64,000 bases of DNA from Misgurnus anguillicaudatus (lineage: Eukaryota; Chordata; Actinopteri; Cypriniformes; Cobitidae), in the NCBI RefSeq assembly GCF_027580225.2, contig NC_073354.2, positions 8,904,001-8,968,000 on the forward strand. Direction: 5' to 3'. The notes below the pieces were generated by a model. That model saw nothing but the letters and a program-made list of their open reading frames with translations, was not told the DNA's origin and searched no databases. Below, one piece after another: positions 24,401 through 38,500 of the stretch. Positions within the stretch are counted from its first letter, which is position 1; each line of letters begins with the position of its first letter. Position numbers and translations under genes: made by a program.

Positions 24401-27400
24401 ATACAGTCTCTTGTCACATGATCCTGCTGATGTGTCACAAAATGTTTCCTTTTTCTGAAGTAAACAGAGACCGGAGTGATAACTTAACACGTCGAATTTA
24501 GAAACAATATAACGAGTAAAGAGGAAAGACATGTTCAGGTCACATTCACTTTACAATCACTAAACAAGACTGGTTTGATTATCAATCCCAGGTTTTAGCA
24601 AAACAACTGTGCTTGCTTATTGCTGAAGATATTCTCATATAAACAGGACGCTTTTATAACTAACTGGGTCAATCTGAACCGATTTATATCATAACAGTGT
24701 TTAATGGAAACAGACGAAAGCATCCACTGCTATAACAATCTTTAGCTTGAGCGGTCACAGTGTTGATCTCTGACTCTCATGCAGTATTGTGTGTTATGTA
24801 CTGATGAATCTGCTGCATGCATACATGCATACAAACACCTGACTGTTAAAGCTTTCATTTTATTTCTATAATTTCCTCATTGACACAGTATGAGCTCATC
24901 TCTACACACACAGACAGGAAACAGATGTCTGCCTCATTTCCTTTGTCTCTGTCCACTCATTCTCCTCCATGTTTCCATACATTCCTCCAATACAATACTA
25001 GAACAGCAAGATCTGCACATCTGAACCACAATGACTGTATTCTGATATGAAAGATTACAATAATCCCATTCACACAGCACTTTAGTCCTTGAAAATTTCT
25101 GGAAATGGTCAGAGAGACACAAAAACATCCCATAAATGTTCTGGGATCGTTCCCGCAAGGAGGAACCAATAACATTGCCGGAAAGCATTCTGTGTGAACA
25201 AGAGGCAGAAACGATGTCGTAAGAGACGTGCCGTAGTGAGGACGTGCGTGTCGTTGCAAGAAGAAGTTTGGTTCAGCAGGGATTTAAACACAGATCAACA
25301 TTCACGACGAGAAATGTCTGCAAACTGGACTGAAGCAGAGATCAGGGAGCTTACTATCAGCACTGAAGCTGAGATCATTCACCAGCATAACTGAACAGCA
25401 CATCACATGCTCCTCATGATCTTGTCATAAACTAAAATGCACACGCATGGTTTCTCGAGAAAATGTATGCGCTTGGTCATTTTTGAGACGTTTCTGTGTG
25501 AAACCTTCTCAAAAACCATCCTGAAGGCACAATCCAAGGAGATCAGGAAGTGGCTGTGACAGACAGTCTTCTTCTGTTCAATATGATTGTGTTTTTTTTT
25601 GAATAAGCAAATAACACTTTGTCATACTTTAAAGAGAACCGATCTTTGAAGACAGCATCATGAGAAATGATCCTCACAAAGACTCTTCAAAGACTAGACT
25701 GTATAACCAATATCCTTAAAGGATTACTCCACTTTCATTAAAAAAAAAACTATAATTTACTCACCCCCATGTCATCCAAGATGTTTACATCCTTCTTTGT
25801 TTGTTCAGTCGAGAAGAAATTATTATTTAAGGAAAACATTCCAGGATTTTTTTCATATAGTGGACTTTACTGGACCCCAACAGTTTACAGTTTCAACGCA
25901 GCTTCAAAGGGCTCTAAATGATCCCAAATGAGGCATAAGGGTCTAGCGAAAACATCGTCATTTTACAAAAAAATGTGGTGTGACGCACCATTTGTATTAT
26001 ATCTTAAAGCTCACATAACACATACGTTTCTGCATTTCTGATGTTAATCTGGAGTACGTATAGAGTAGTATTACATCCTTTATATCTCCGAAAGAGTCTT
26101 TAGTTTAATCAGATTTATAAAAGAAAGATTAGCTTTACGGAATCCTTCCGATAACGTACGAAAAAATGAAGGAGGAGGAGTTACTACCGCGGGAGGAGCG
26201 AGTGCGAGTGATGCAACACTTCATACAACACTGTTTAACTTATGATTCACTACATGTTTGTGTCATTTATATAATATGCACGCGCCTATTTCCAACATAA
26301 GACAGAAGTCTTACCGCATGCAACTCATGTCCCGGTTGGGACTTTCAATGAAATCCAGCGGATCAAACACACAAGCAAAACTCCGCTGCTACCCCGGATA
26401 TTAAACTATATCTATTGTTTCCATAATGCTGGCTTTCTTCTCCTTACATCTAAAAACACTTTTCTTCATTCGTGCCATTGTTGAGTTTTGAAATTAAACA
26501 AAGCTGTCACGTGATGTGATGTTTGTAAGTTCTAGCGTCTCCCGCTGATTAACAGGTGGGCGTGGTTTTCCAGGGGAAGTGCCCATAAAAAGAAGTGATA
26601 CGTATAGAAACGCCTGAAACGTCAGCTGGACCCATAATCGAAAAAAACTTTCCGAAACTTGTACGAAACCTGGCGAAGTGCATTCGGCACAAAAATACTC
26701 TGTAACACGCCCAACTGCTTTTTTGACACTTTGCCTACATTTAGCATGAGGAAACAACTCTATAACCGTGTTAATAAGTCAGAAAGCATGAAATACCATT
26801 AAACCACCCCTTTAACTTCTCATATGTGCACACTTGCGGACCATTTTAACAGGGGGTCCGGGGCCCTTTGGGGGTCCCTGGTGGTATTATCAGGGGTCCT
26901 CCAAATAATGTTTCAATTAAAAAATGCATTAATAGACTAATTCAAACTTGATAAAAATTAAAGTTTCCACATTCATATTTATTCAGTACATTTAAAATGT
27001 TACGTATTATGTTAACAGTATGAGACTGTGTATACCAAAATGATTATTTTAATATCCTTGTTATGTGACCATCATACCAAAGATGGAAACCCAGTCTTAA
27101 TTTGATACATGTACTGGGGGTCCCTGCTTCTCCTCTCTATCGATTAAAGTGCTACTTGGCCTGAAAAAGGTTGAAGACCTCAGTTTTAAACAATAAACTG
27201 ATACAAAGACATTATTAAGTATCATTCCACATACAACAAAATTGGAATGGTCCTCTTGACTTTCTCCACACTTGTTAACACTGGAGCGGTAGTTTCGCAT
27301 ACGTCATGAGTGACCTTTCAACGGGATTGCGTAATACGCAAGGTCACGCTAGTGTATCATAAAGCTAGTGCAAGATGAGAAGTTGTGGTTTAAAAGTACT

Positions 27401-29524
27401 TTTTTATTTGGGGGGGTAAATGATGATGGTTTCACTAAGGCTACGTTTACATGGAAACGATCTGAAAAGAAACCGCAAAAGTGGCGTTGCGTTATCACTT
27501 TTTATTCCGCGTTTATACGAGGCGGCTAGGTGGCAATGTGAAGCACTGACACACAACAACACCAAGTCCATGTGCTTGCGTACAACCTTCTTTCTGGTTC
27601 TCCCAGGTCTCTTTCAAAGCCGTCTGGCTAGCCTCCGACGAATTGGCGCATCAACAGTTTCACTGAGGTAATTAATGCGCCTTCTCTGATCAGTAATACT
27701 AGCTGTGAATAATTCGTACAACTGCTGGAAAGACTTTATATTGTATGTATATTTATCAGAGCTGCTATGGCAACTTGAAGGTCCGACGTATGGAAATAAT
27801 CCGACATGTTTGTTGTTATTTTCCTGAACTGGCGCATGCCTGTGACGTAAACGCGTACGCGACGAGAGCCACCATGAGCAGACTTTTGCATTTTTACTCT
27901 TTAGACGAGAACGCGACTGTAGATCGTTTTTAAGATTTCCACTCTGGAGGGTGGTTTCACTTTTTTGTGTTTTTAAGCCCCAAAAACGCCGTCGCCGTGT
28001 AAACAAAAGGCACATCTAATAACATTTTTTTACGTTTTCACCCTCGAGCGTTCTCATGTAAACGGGCCCTAAATACGACTCCTGGATTGTTTTCCTCAAA
28101 AACAACTTTAGTTTTACAGTCTTTCTTTGTTCAGTCGAATAGATGTCTTGGATGACATGGGGTGAGTAAATTATCTGAATTATTTTTTTATGAAATTGGA
28201 ATATTCCTTTTATGGGCAATGCTATCCCAGAATGCATTGTGGAAAATATCAAACACTATTTGGCGGTTTTCCGGACAGGGTTTAAATTAATCCAGGACTA
28301 GTTTAGTGCTTATCTTCAAAGCATAATTGTCTATGCAGTCACCAGTAGGGCTGTCACTTTTTATTCGATATTTGAATATGCATTCGAACATGACGTGAAA
28401 TATCCGTATTCGAACTATAAATAAACCATCCGGTTTTTTAAATGCCATGTGTAGCGCATTTTTTACAGTAACACCTCGTATAGGAAGGAGGCTGAGAGTG
28501 AGAACGATGACGGCAACTGTGCGCAAGAGAGGAAATCAGATTGGAACAAAAATTCACCTCATGTGCATGTCAAGATAGAATTATAGATGACATATTGTTT
28601 ATAGTGTTAAATATTATAGCAGAATAAAAAGCTTTTGTTAATACGTTCGCATTATGAAATTAGCATGTATGAAGATACTTTCTTAATTTTTACAACGCAA
28701 TGTAAACTTTATATTAAACAACAACAGCATTTGTCTTGTAAACGGATGTGAAATGATCATGTGCTGACTGTCGCGCGTCACATAGATGAGAGAGTCGAGT
28801 GAGATCTGCTTAACTCAGCTGTAAGTTTAATTTCATATCAAGTATCAAAGGGTTTGTGCTCTCTATCATTGAAAACGGGCAAGCAAACAGCATGCGCAGG
28901 GTTAATGTACTTGTCAATGACGGCTCACAAATGCGCTGGATAGGATATGTATGTATGTGTGCGTGTTGTCAATGAGATTTCTTCTCACTAACACCCTCAA
29001 GCGCGGGATATGCGTGTTTGTCAATGACGGGCATAAAATCCGCGGAGTTTTCTGCCGAAATCTGCGGGCGCAAATTCCGTTTGCGTCTGCCTATATACTC
29101 CTGCTGCTGTTTAAGTTGTCACGTTATTGTTTGTAACTGTTCTGAATCGTTTTTTATATATATGTAGTTTGTTTTTCATAAGTTGATAACATGCTGTTTC
29201 AAACATTAAGTTAAAAAAGTAATCCAGACAGCCCTGTTTATGACAGTCACTTTTAATAATTTTGTGATTGAATCTCCATTACAGTGGGATTTTTTTATGC
29301 GCGGGGGGGGGGGGGGGGGGTGTCGCAGATATTCAAATATATTTGGATACATTGCATGATATTCGAAATCCGTTCGAATTTGATTTTTCTCAAAAGTGAC
29401 AGCCCTAGTCACTAGAGTCTGGAACTGAACCAAATAAACTTCATTTTCATCATAACACTACAACAGAGTAGACTAAGCACAAGCAATACATTTACAATCA
29501 TCAGTGATCTGTCAACCACCTACG

Positions 29525-29565
<41 letters not shown>

Positions 29566-32500
29566 AAATGAATGGACTCAATTCAGCACAGTCAGATCTC
29601 TCCTGTAGATAAGAAGTTCATAACCTGGAACACAACACAATAAACGCGCTTCCTCATGTATACAGCGGTGGTCTTGTTGTCTCTTTAGCTGATGCTCATG
29701 AACTTAAGTTCTGCCTCACTGCTTTTCAAAGTGTCATTTGTGATAAAGACCAGAGACTAGACTTCCTGTGGCTGATCACAGATCAGCACAATGACTAGTT
29801 CAGATGTTTATGAGAGACAGACATGTCAACACTTCACCAGCCTGAATTAAGCACAAACACTTCACAACTCCACATATACGATAACATCTTAAAAAAACAC
29901 TTTCAACATCACTAAATTACTGCTCTTTCGTTTCTCTCTTCAGCTCTTTGTGTCTCTTACATTCCTCTCAATAATGTTTTTATTTCTATAATGGTAAACT
30001 TGTGATATTTTAGCCTTCATGCCTTAAAAGTCTGCATTACAACAACAGTTTTACTACAACAATTTTGAGATGAAGCCAAAAAACTACTTATAACTCACGA
30101 GCTGTCTATTACACTAAACTCAATATTCAGAAACATCTGACTCCTGGATAACCCGACTGATTGAAAACGCTATAGAAGAACTCAATCCATTTACATATAA
30201 CATCAGTAATTCATCACAAACCTCCGTCAAGACTGCGAGAGATGCGTTTGCTGGAGGTGCGCTCGAAGTACGGTGCAGGACGATCAATCAGGGTGCTGGC
30301 CTGTCGCGTCTGCGCTTGCGTTCGACCGCTGTAACGAAACTTAGAACCCAAAGTCAAGAACTTGGTCTTGGTGGGCTGCTCGGGGGACGTCAACCTGCAA
30401 ACACACACAACACTGTTTACACACTGCAGGATGAACATGATCTGTCTGTGTTATATTAGACATAGCTTATACCTGAAATTCATGAAATAATGTTAAGTGT
30501 TCATCTCTTTTATAATGTTAACATTTATCCAGTGTCACATTATAACAATCTCATTCTCTACTGTGTGATTGAGCAAAATCAAACACATCACACATACACA
30601 CACAGATAAAAGTAAAACAGTAAATTTATTCTTTAGTGAAATCATCTCATTCATAAAAACGGACAAAACTAATAATCAGTCTGTTTTTTGTTTCTTTCAT
30701 ATAACATGTCAACGTCACATACTGTCTGTTGCTTCTGTGCAGACTCAAAGATATGTTGGAAAAACTAAACCATTGCAGGAATAGACAACATATCAACTCC
30801 TGTCCACCTGCTTGTCTATTTTTTTTCTGCAGACAAATGCAATGCTAATAAATTCTGTATGAATAGCATAAATGAATCTTAAAGGGATAGTTCAACCAAA
30901 AAAGAAAATAACCCTCATGTCGTCCAAACTCATAAGACCTCCGTTCATCTTCGAAACACAATTTAAGATGTTTTATATTTAGTCTGAGAGCTTTCTTAGC
31001 CTGGCTCTGCCCTCCTACGTGCTTCCACTTAATTTTCATTTCACTTCAGTACTACGTTTGGGACTGCTCTGTAAAGTTTCGTTTTCTCCTGCAAAAATCT
31101 GCAGGACCAATCAGTGAACAGATGGGGGTGGCTAAAACGATGACATTGAGGTCGAGCGTCAGTTTGAGTTGTAGTTCAGTAATGGCAGCGGAGAAAGACG
31201 TGAGAAAAGCTATTCGGTCCGTTGTTGCAAAACTGCCAAATATACAGAAGTTAAAGCCGGAGCAAGAACCAGGTTTGCTAAGTTTTGTTTGTCTGATTAT
31301 TCGGACTTGTTGTTTCCGGCCGGTTTCGGTGCATGACATACGTCACGACCACACGTTAGCGATCGCCTATGGCAGATCCTGAGTGACTCTGGGCAGATCC
31401 AATAGTTTTAAACTTCAACAGAGGACCCGCCTTAACGGAAGTAAAGCTTTACAATGGGGCGTGGCCAGACTCTCTGTACAAATGAAATGAATGTACGAGA
31501 GTCTGGTTGGACCAGGCTAGAGCTTTCTGACCCTTCATTGAAAATCTACGTACGCTAAAGTCACATGACTGCAGTGACACGGATGACATGTTATCCTAAG
31601 ACATGTTTGCGAAGTTTTTTTTCCAAACTTACAGCGTGCGTCTCCCTCAGACTGTAAACGAAGCCGGCCGCACAAAAAAAAATAGCTGGGGCAAACCAGA
31701 TAACACGTCAGCCGCGTCACTGCAGTCACGTGACTTTAGTCTCGCGCATGCGCTTCACAACAGACGCGGAAGAGAAGACAATACTTAATAAAGTCATATT
31801 TTTTTGTTATTTTTGGACCAAAATACTAATACAGTCTACTGTGTGTGTTGTTAGTAAACATGCTGGACAGTGCCTTAACACGTTCGCAAAATTAAACGAA
31901 AATGAAAGAGGCCGCTTCAGCTTTATCAATGAAAGTCTAAAGATCGTACTGAACACTGTGGATTCAAGGTAAAAGTCAGGACTGATGTAAAAACATTGTG
32001 CTCGGTATGTTACATTAGAGCAATAGGTGGATAGTAGGCCGTCTTTTGTGGCTGGCCGAATGTTCCTCTGCTACTTCTGAAAGTGGTTGAAATCTCATAA
32101 TGTTTCCCCACGTCGTTTACACCTGTGTTAAGCACCGTCTTCTTGTAATCCAATCGACCAAAACACATCTTAATAGCAGGTATAAACAGCCCCTGAATTA
32201 CACACAACTCACTGTACACTTGCTTAAAGGCGGAGTCCATGATGTTTGAAAGCCAATGTTGATATTTGAAATCACCTAAACAAACACGCCTCTACCCCAA
32301 TAAAATCTGGACCTTCTGTTGATAAACCCGTCCCACACATACGCAACCCGGCAAGGATGTCGGTTAGTAGACACACTCCTTTCTGCTGATTGGCTATAAG
32401 TGTGTTTTGGTAGTCGGCCCGTCTCCTTTTCCAAAGCGTTTTTCAAACATCGTGGACTCCGCCTTTAACATACTGCAGTAACCAGACTGATGACAGTAAA

Positions 32501-35500
32501 ACACACAAGGTCACATGAGCTTCAAAAGACACAATCAACAACACTGTGTTTACCTGAAGAAGGTGTGGTGCTCAACGCAGACTTTCCAAACTCTTTTGGC
32601 AGCACGATGGTTGGGCAGCTTGAATCCAACAGAGCTCTCAAACTGCTCCGTCTGAAACAGAGAGCCATTGACAGACATGCTGCTGTTATTATATTCATCA
32701 ATATTTAATATTCATCTGCTTTTCAGAGTCACCTCAGAGAGATAAGATGAGAGGTGAAGTTTTGTTTCGATATCAAACTTGTTTTGTTCACTGGGAAATG
32801 AACATTGTCATTATTTCATTATTAACAGACTCTCATATTTCAAACACGTATGACTTTAGTTTTACAGTCAATGGAGATCAGAATGTGTTGTGCTCCAAAA
32901 ACACCATAAACCAGCAAACCTTTTGATGACATTCACTATAAATATTCACCCCAGTGTGATCTAGATTATATCAAGATTATCAATGAATAATTGACTTCAA
33001 ATCTCTATACGCCTCCTTATGCACGGACAGAAACTTAAATCTTTGTGTGTTTTTGGACAGGATCATCCCTGTGATATTGTTGTTGCGTATCACAGACAGA
33101 ATAGCAGCTGTGTGAAATCATGTGTTTTATTTTATGCCATGTGTGTTTTCTGCAGGACAGCTTGTGTTGATATTTTGTACCTCTCCAGGTCTGATCTTGA
33201 TGTAGAAATTGCTGCGTTTATAGGAGATCTTGAGGATTTTGGGCCAAGCAAAGCGATTTATCCTCAGTCGATCCTTATAGATCAACAAGCCGTTTGCACA
33301 AACACCCAACATGATGTCCACCCCATCAGAATCCTGCTCAAAACAAAAACAAACATCTCAAAATCTATTGCATATTTGTGTGAAGAAAAACTTCACATAA
33401 AGAGAGAGAGAGATGCATGAACAAAGAATCATAAACACAATCACATACGGCACCACTAAACTTACAGCTCAGTTTATCAAGCTATAGTACTTTAAACATC
33501 ACAACATTCAATGAAAGATATCAGATCTGTATTGCTGACGCTTTCAGGATATCAGACACAGATTACTGATGTGTGTCTGTGTTAGAGGTCTTTTCAGGTC
33601 CAAAGAAATGTACCCAACCCGAAATGACCCAAATTAAATTTTCTCTGAACCTGACGTGCAAAAATCTTTTTTTTAAGAAAAACCCGGCCCTAGACAAACT
33701 TGAGAAAATTAGACACAAGTCCGACCCGACCTATGGCAATATTTTTTAACCCAAATGTAAACGTCACCGATGTGTGTGCAGTCTGCTGCCCCACACTAGT
33801 CAGACAGACAGAAACCCTGGTGGCCTTGCAACCAATTGACCTATGGCTAAGCCACACCCCTAAACGCGATGAGCCAATCACAGTGCGCATTGCTAACACA
33901 ATACACTCGGACATTCTCTGCTTACAAGTCCATTGAAATGCATTGCATTTTTATATGTTTTTTCTTGTCATTTTAAGTTTAAAATGGTCAGACGGCGTGC
34001 ATGGGGTACATGTAACTCCGACACTATGTATCCCGAGAGGCTGGGCAACGTGTATTTTACCGAGATAACGCTAAGTGTCTTCTCTGGATTAAGTTATGCG
34101 GTAGACCACAACATCAACTAAACGTGGATAAATTAAACAAGGATGTCTACATCTGTTCTAAGCTAAGTCAACAACGTATTTGAAAGTTATCTTTAACATC
34201 TTTAACGTAACGTTAGCCTAACATTAGAAAACGTATACGTTAGCTTCTAGCTGCGTTGTACATCATGTCACTTAGCTTCATTTACGTAAATAACCGAGAT
34301 AACAAATGTTATTTGTAATAGCAAATGATTCATGTAAATACTGTATGACCAAACAAACGGAGAGAAATATCAAATTTCTTTGTTTATTTTTAAGCGCGAT
34401 GCTAATGGTCTAATCAGATTCAATGGACTGTGCTAAGCTATGCTAAAAGTGGTGCTGCCGGACCCGGAGATCGGCTGAATGGATTCCAAAAGAATCAAAT
34501 ACTCTAAGAGGCTGTTTACACTTGGTATTAACATGTGTTTTCGTCGATCGGATCACAAGTGGATGACGTTAATGCCAGGTGTAAACGGTGTTCAAAACGT
34601 TTTGAGCTCGTCCACTTTCGACCACTTTCAACCACATCCAGAGGTGGTCGAAACCACTTTCGATCGGATCGCTTTGGAGTTGCGGAACGCATATGTGGTT
34701 GAATGCGTTCGAACAGCCACACGCGACCGCCTTCTCCACGCCATTTATCTAATCTGAGGTATTAAACACAAGTTTTACGTCTTTTTTGACTTCTGGCGTG
34801 AACACACGTGTACAGCGCTATTTTTAGCCTTTCATTGATAAAACTAAGCGGCTGATCTCCGTAGTTTCGTTTTGAAAGCGTGTGAAAGTTGCGCGATCCT
34901 ATTTCATCAATTGTACTGAAAATTCAAAGAAAGCTCTTACATACTCATGTACAAAACACTGTGCAGCATGTTTACTTGCTAAAAAAGCAGTGCACTCCGA
35001 CATAATATTAGTTTGCGTCCATATAAACTCATAATTACTCCCGCTCGGGTTTGAATGACAGCAGAGAGACTCGCCCACCGTCTCACAGACCACCCCCTCA
35101 TGATAGTATTCAGCACAGAAGCGTTCGATAGTGGACAAAAGATACGGATTTAAATACCAGGTGTAAACGTAATGTGTCTCTCTCGTCCACTTGTGATCCA
35201 ATCGATGAAAACACATCGTAATACCAAGTGTAAACAGCCCCTAAGGGAGCTGGAAAATGAGCATTTAAAAAAAAAGTGCAATGTCCCTTTAAAGGTCATG
35301 AGATCTCGGCTGAAGAAAAAAACACACTATCCTTACTAAAGATTACAACTTCTTACATGAGGATATGATGTACAGTTTGCATTTGAGACCCACTGGGAAA
35401 CACTTGTAGAATTTAGATTCCTGTGCGAGTTTAAAAATGGAAACACATTTTTCCCAGACCTCAACCCCTCCACTGTATACACACACACACTTACAGACAG

Positions 35501-38500
35501 AGACACACACACACACATACTGAAACAAACAGACACACACTATAAGTGTTTGTTCAGCTGATGTCACACTGTGCTGTTCTCATGAGCTCTACAGGTCAAC
35601 AGATGAAGATTAAATGAGTAGAGGTCTCACACAATGATGACCTCACGCTGGGATGAAATGTCTCTTATAGATGATAAAGTTAATATCAGGTATCATTATC
35701 ATCTGCAGATCTTTTACCTTGGCGTGATGCAGGTCTACACCGTACATGGAGAGCTTCTTAGCATTTTCCAGAAACTGAATATCAGCTTGAGCTGGAGTCA
35801 TACCCCTGAAACACATGACGACAGAAGGGTTAATATTTAACTTTAACATCAGGGCTTTACTAAAAATCTAAAAACCCTCAGTCTGACAAACTGTTTCTTC
35901 ATATACAAACTTTAATTGTAAACTAACAAACCATTGATCTACGTTTTGGGTCCAAGCAGCTATATTTTATGCACAAAAGTAAACAAGATGTTGAGACAAA
36001 TATGTCTAAACATTTTATTTGAGCTACTAATATAAACAACATGGTAAAAAAGCCATCACTGGAGTTTCCTTTTTTTTAATTGGTGCAGATTTTTCTGACC
36101 TGTGGGATTTGTGAAGCTCCACCACTTTCTCCTCAAGCTCCTTGGTCTGGTTTGGAGCGAACTGGAAGTCGGCGATGTAGTCCACTCGATGTTCTTCTGT
36201 GTCATAGTCACCCAGTTCAGCCTGTAGGGCGTATGAGCCCAGAAGAGCATGCGTGACAAAAGAACAGGGTAACCGTCCTGATGCAATGTCCTGTCTGAGC
36301 TGAAGACACAGAAGGTACCTGCAGACAACACATGAAACAGAGATGAGATCAACCTGGAGAGACGCACTAATATGGTAAATATGGCGTTGTTGTTTATACC
36401 TGGTTATGTCTTCAGTCAGTTGGGATGGGTCGGGTGGGTAAAACTTCACACTGAAGGCAAACTGCCATTGAGAGTCTGACAAAAACACACAGAGAAGAAT
36501 AAATCACATTAGAATTTTTTCCTCAAGAAACTTGTGTGTCTCTGATCAGGATATTGAGAATGCATCGCCTAATTTCCAATGGACCTGCATAAAGGATAAA
36601 GGTTCTGGATGCTGATTGGTCAGATGTTAAGATATACGTAAGCAATAAGGTACAAGAGGCTGTGCTGTATCGTGAATAAGTAACGGCTGAAGGGCGTTGT
36701 TAGGCACGACGCGAAGCGGAGTGCCTGCAACCCCTTCGGCCGTTGCTTATTCACGATGCAGCACTTGCCTCGAGTACCTTATTGCTTTTATAAAACGGTT
36801 ACCACACAATATTAAAGTAAAAAAAATATTAGTGCAACTTTCATGAAGTTAAATCAATAAAAGCATTCCTTCCGCTAGAAAAAATAGTCCCTGACTGCGA
36901 ACAACAACATGAAAGCTCAAATAAAAACAACAAACTGTTTTCAGACTTTGCCTCATTATATGTTTATGTGTTGCTAAGGGTGTTGCTAAGGGCGCAGTGA
37001 TATTAAATAGAACAGTTGGGTGAAGCGGTCATAGCAGTGTTTTATCGTGAATAAAGCACACCTATTGACCAATCAGAATCAAGGATTGGAACTAACCGGT
37101 TTATATAATGTAGTAAGTATGACACGAAACAATCTTTCATCAGCTACGGTATAACATCAATATATAAACTCTCCTTTCCTCCCCTCCACTCGGTTACATT
37201 AATGAGGACACAGTTTCTATTTTAATGCACATTTCCTCTCACTGTCCTCTTCCTCTATTTTAGTCGTCCTCCAGACGCACATCTGAGTCATCACAACAGA
37301 TCTGATTCACCTGGGTGTGCGCACACGTTAACATTAACTGCGTTTACACGTACACCAATAATGCGATTATTTCCAATAATCAGAGTAAGAACTTAATGGC
37401 ATTAAGATGTTTACATGACTGGAGCCAAAACCTGTTTACATGCAGAATTTATTTTCTGCTTATTTACTCATAGCCCTATGCAGAGCACATCTACTGTCCA
37501 CTGTTTTATTTACTTACGTTAGGGCCGATTCACACCGGCTGCGTGGCGTGTCTGTTGCTTGTCTTTCGCACGGCAGCTGTGTGGCGTTTTCTATGCCCTT
37601 GCTTACCAGAAGCGTTTCTTACGCGGCTCTACTGCTGCTGCTAGCCTATTCTGTATACACGTACGTTTCCTATTGATAAACTGACCTGATGCTTCCAAGA
37701 CGCTTGCGCGTGGCGTGAAAAATAGGTGTCGGTCCTATTCCTAGCATGCACGTGCGTGTCATGCAGGCGGTGTGCATGGTCAAACCTGCTAACATGGGAG
37801 CCTAAATAAAAACGGACACGCCACGCAGCCAGTGTGAATCAGCCCTTAAATGACAAACATGTTCTTATAGACGCATTTCGTTATTCGGTGCCATGATGAA
37901 GACATAAATGAAGTGCCTGTAACGATTTTATATGCTGCTGTGGCGTTATTTGAGCTGTTTCTGGATGAAGGCAGACTGCTGACAGCGAGTCATGTTGACA
38001 GAGTTTAGGAAAAACTTCCTAATTTCAAGTTTAAAACCAATTCATGCTTTAAGGCATAACAAAAACACACATGTACTTCAGTTAATGCGGTATAGAAGTG
38101 TTTACATAGCGGCATACTGTGATTAAAAACTGCGTACGCCACCCGTTTTAAAGCGATTATACTTGCTGCGACTATGAGGTTAATACAATTTTTTTATCTA
38201 AGTATCTTGTTTACATGAGGCAAAGTATATTCGTGATATCACCAAAATCCCATTATAATCGCATGGTAAGGGTGCATGTAAATGTCAGACCTGCAAACTC
38301 CTCAGAGAAAAAAAGGTGACAGTGTCACACGCAGGGGGGGGGTACTTTTGGGGCGGTTACCCCAGCATATGATTCTGGATGTGACTTAACAAAAATCAGC
38401 ATACTTTAATCAAAAATCAATGTTAAAACATCGTTGAAGCTTAAGGAGAATGACACATTTAATATTTTACAAATGTTTTTATTTACAACTCACGGAAACG

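Larger units (their letters stand above)
25721..28212. repeat. Composite fold-back element with at least two nested insertions
   Basis: The left end taaaggattactccactttc and the right end tggaatattccttt are imperfect inverted repeats; atttactcaccc-catgtcatccaagat and its complement lie just inside. It is the same family as 4823-5410. Insertions at 26850-27183 and 27439-28069 split it, and 25995-26815 may be a third. No transposase seen. Confidence 0.65.

Noticed and set aside
29302..29320. G-run as a G-quadruplex regulatory site
   Set aside because: A single uninterrupted G run inside a hAT element is a simple repeat and prone to assembly error; nothing ties it to regulation.
34508..35241. 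Possible third hypermutated hairpin
   Set aside because: Its arms differ by mixed substitutions without the T-to-C excess seen in the other two elements.
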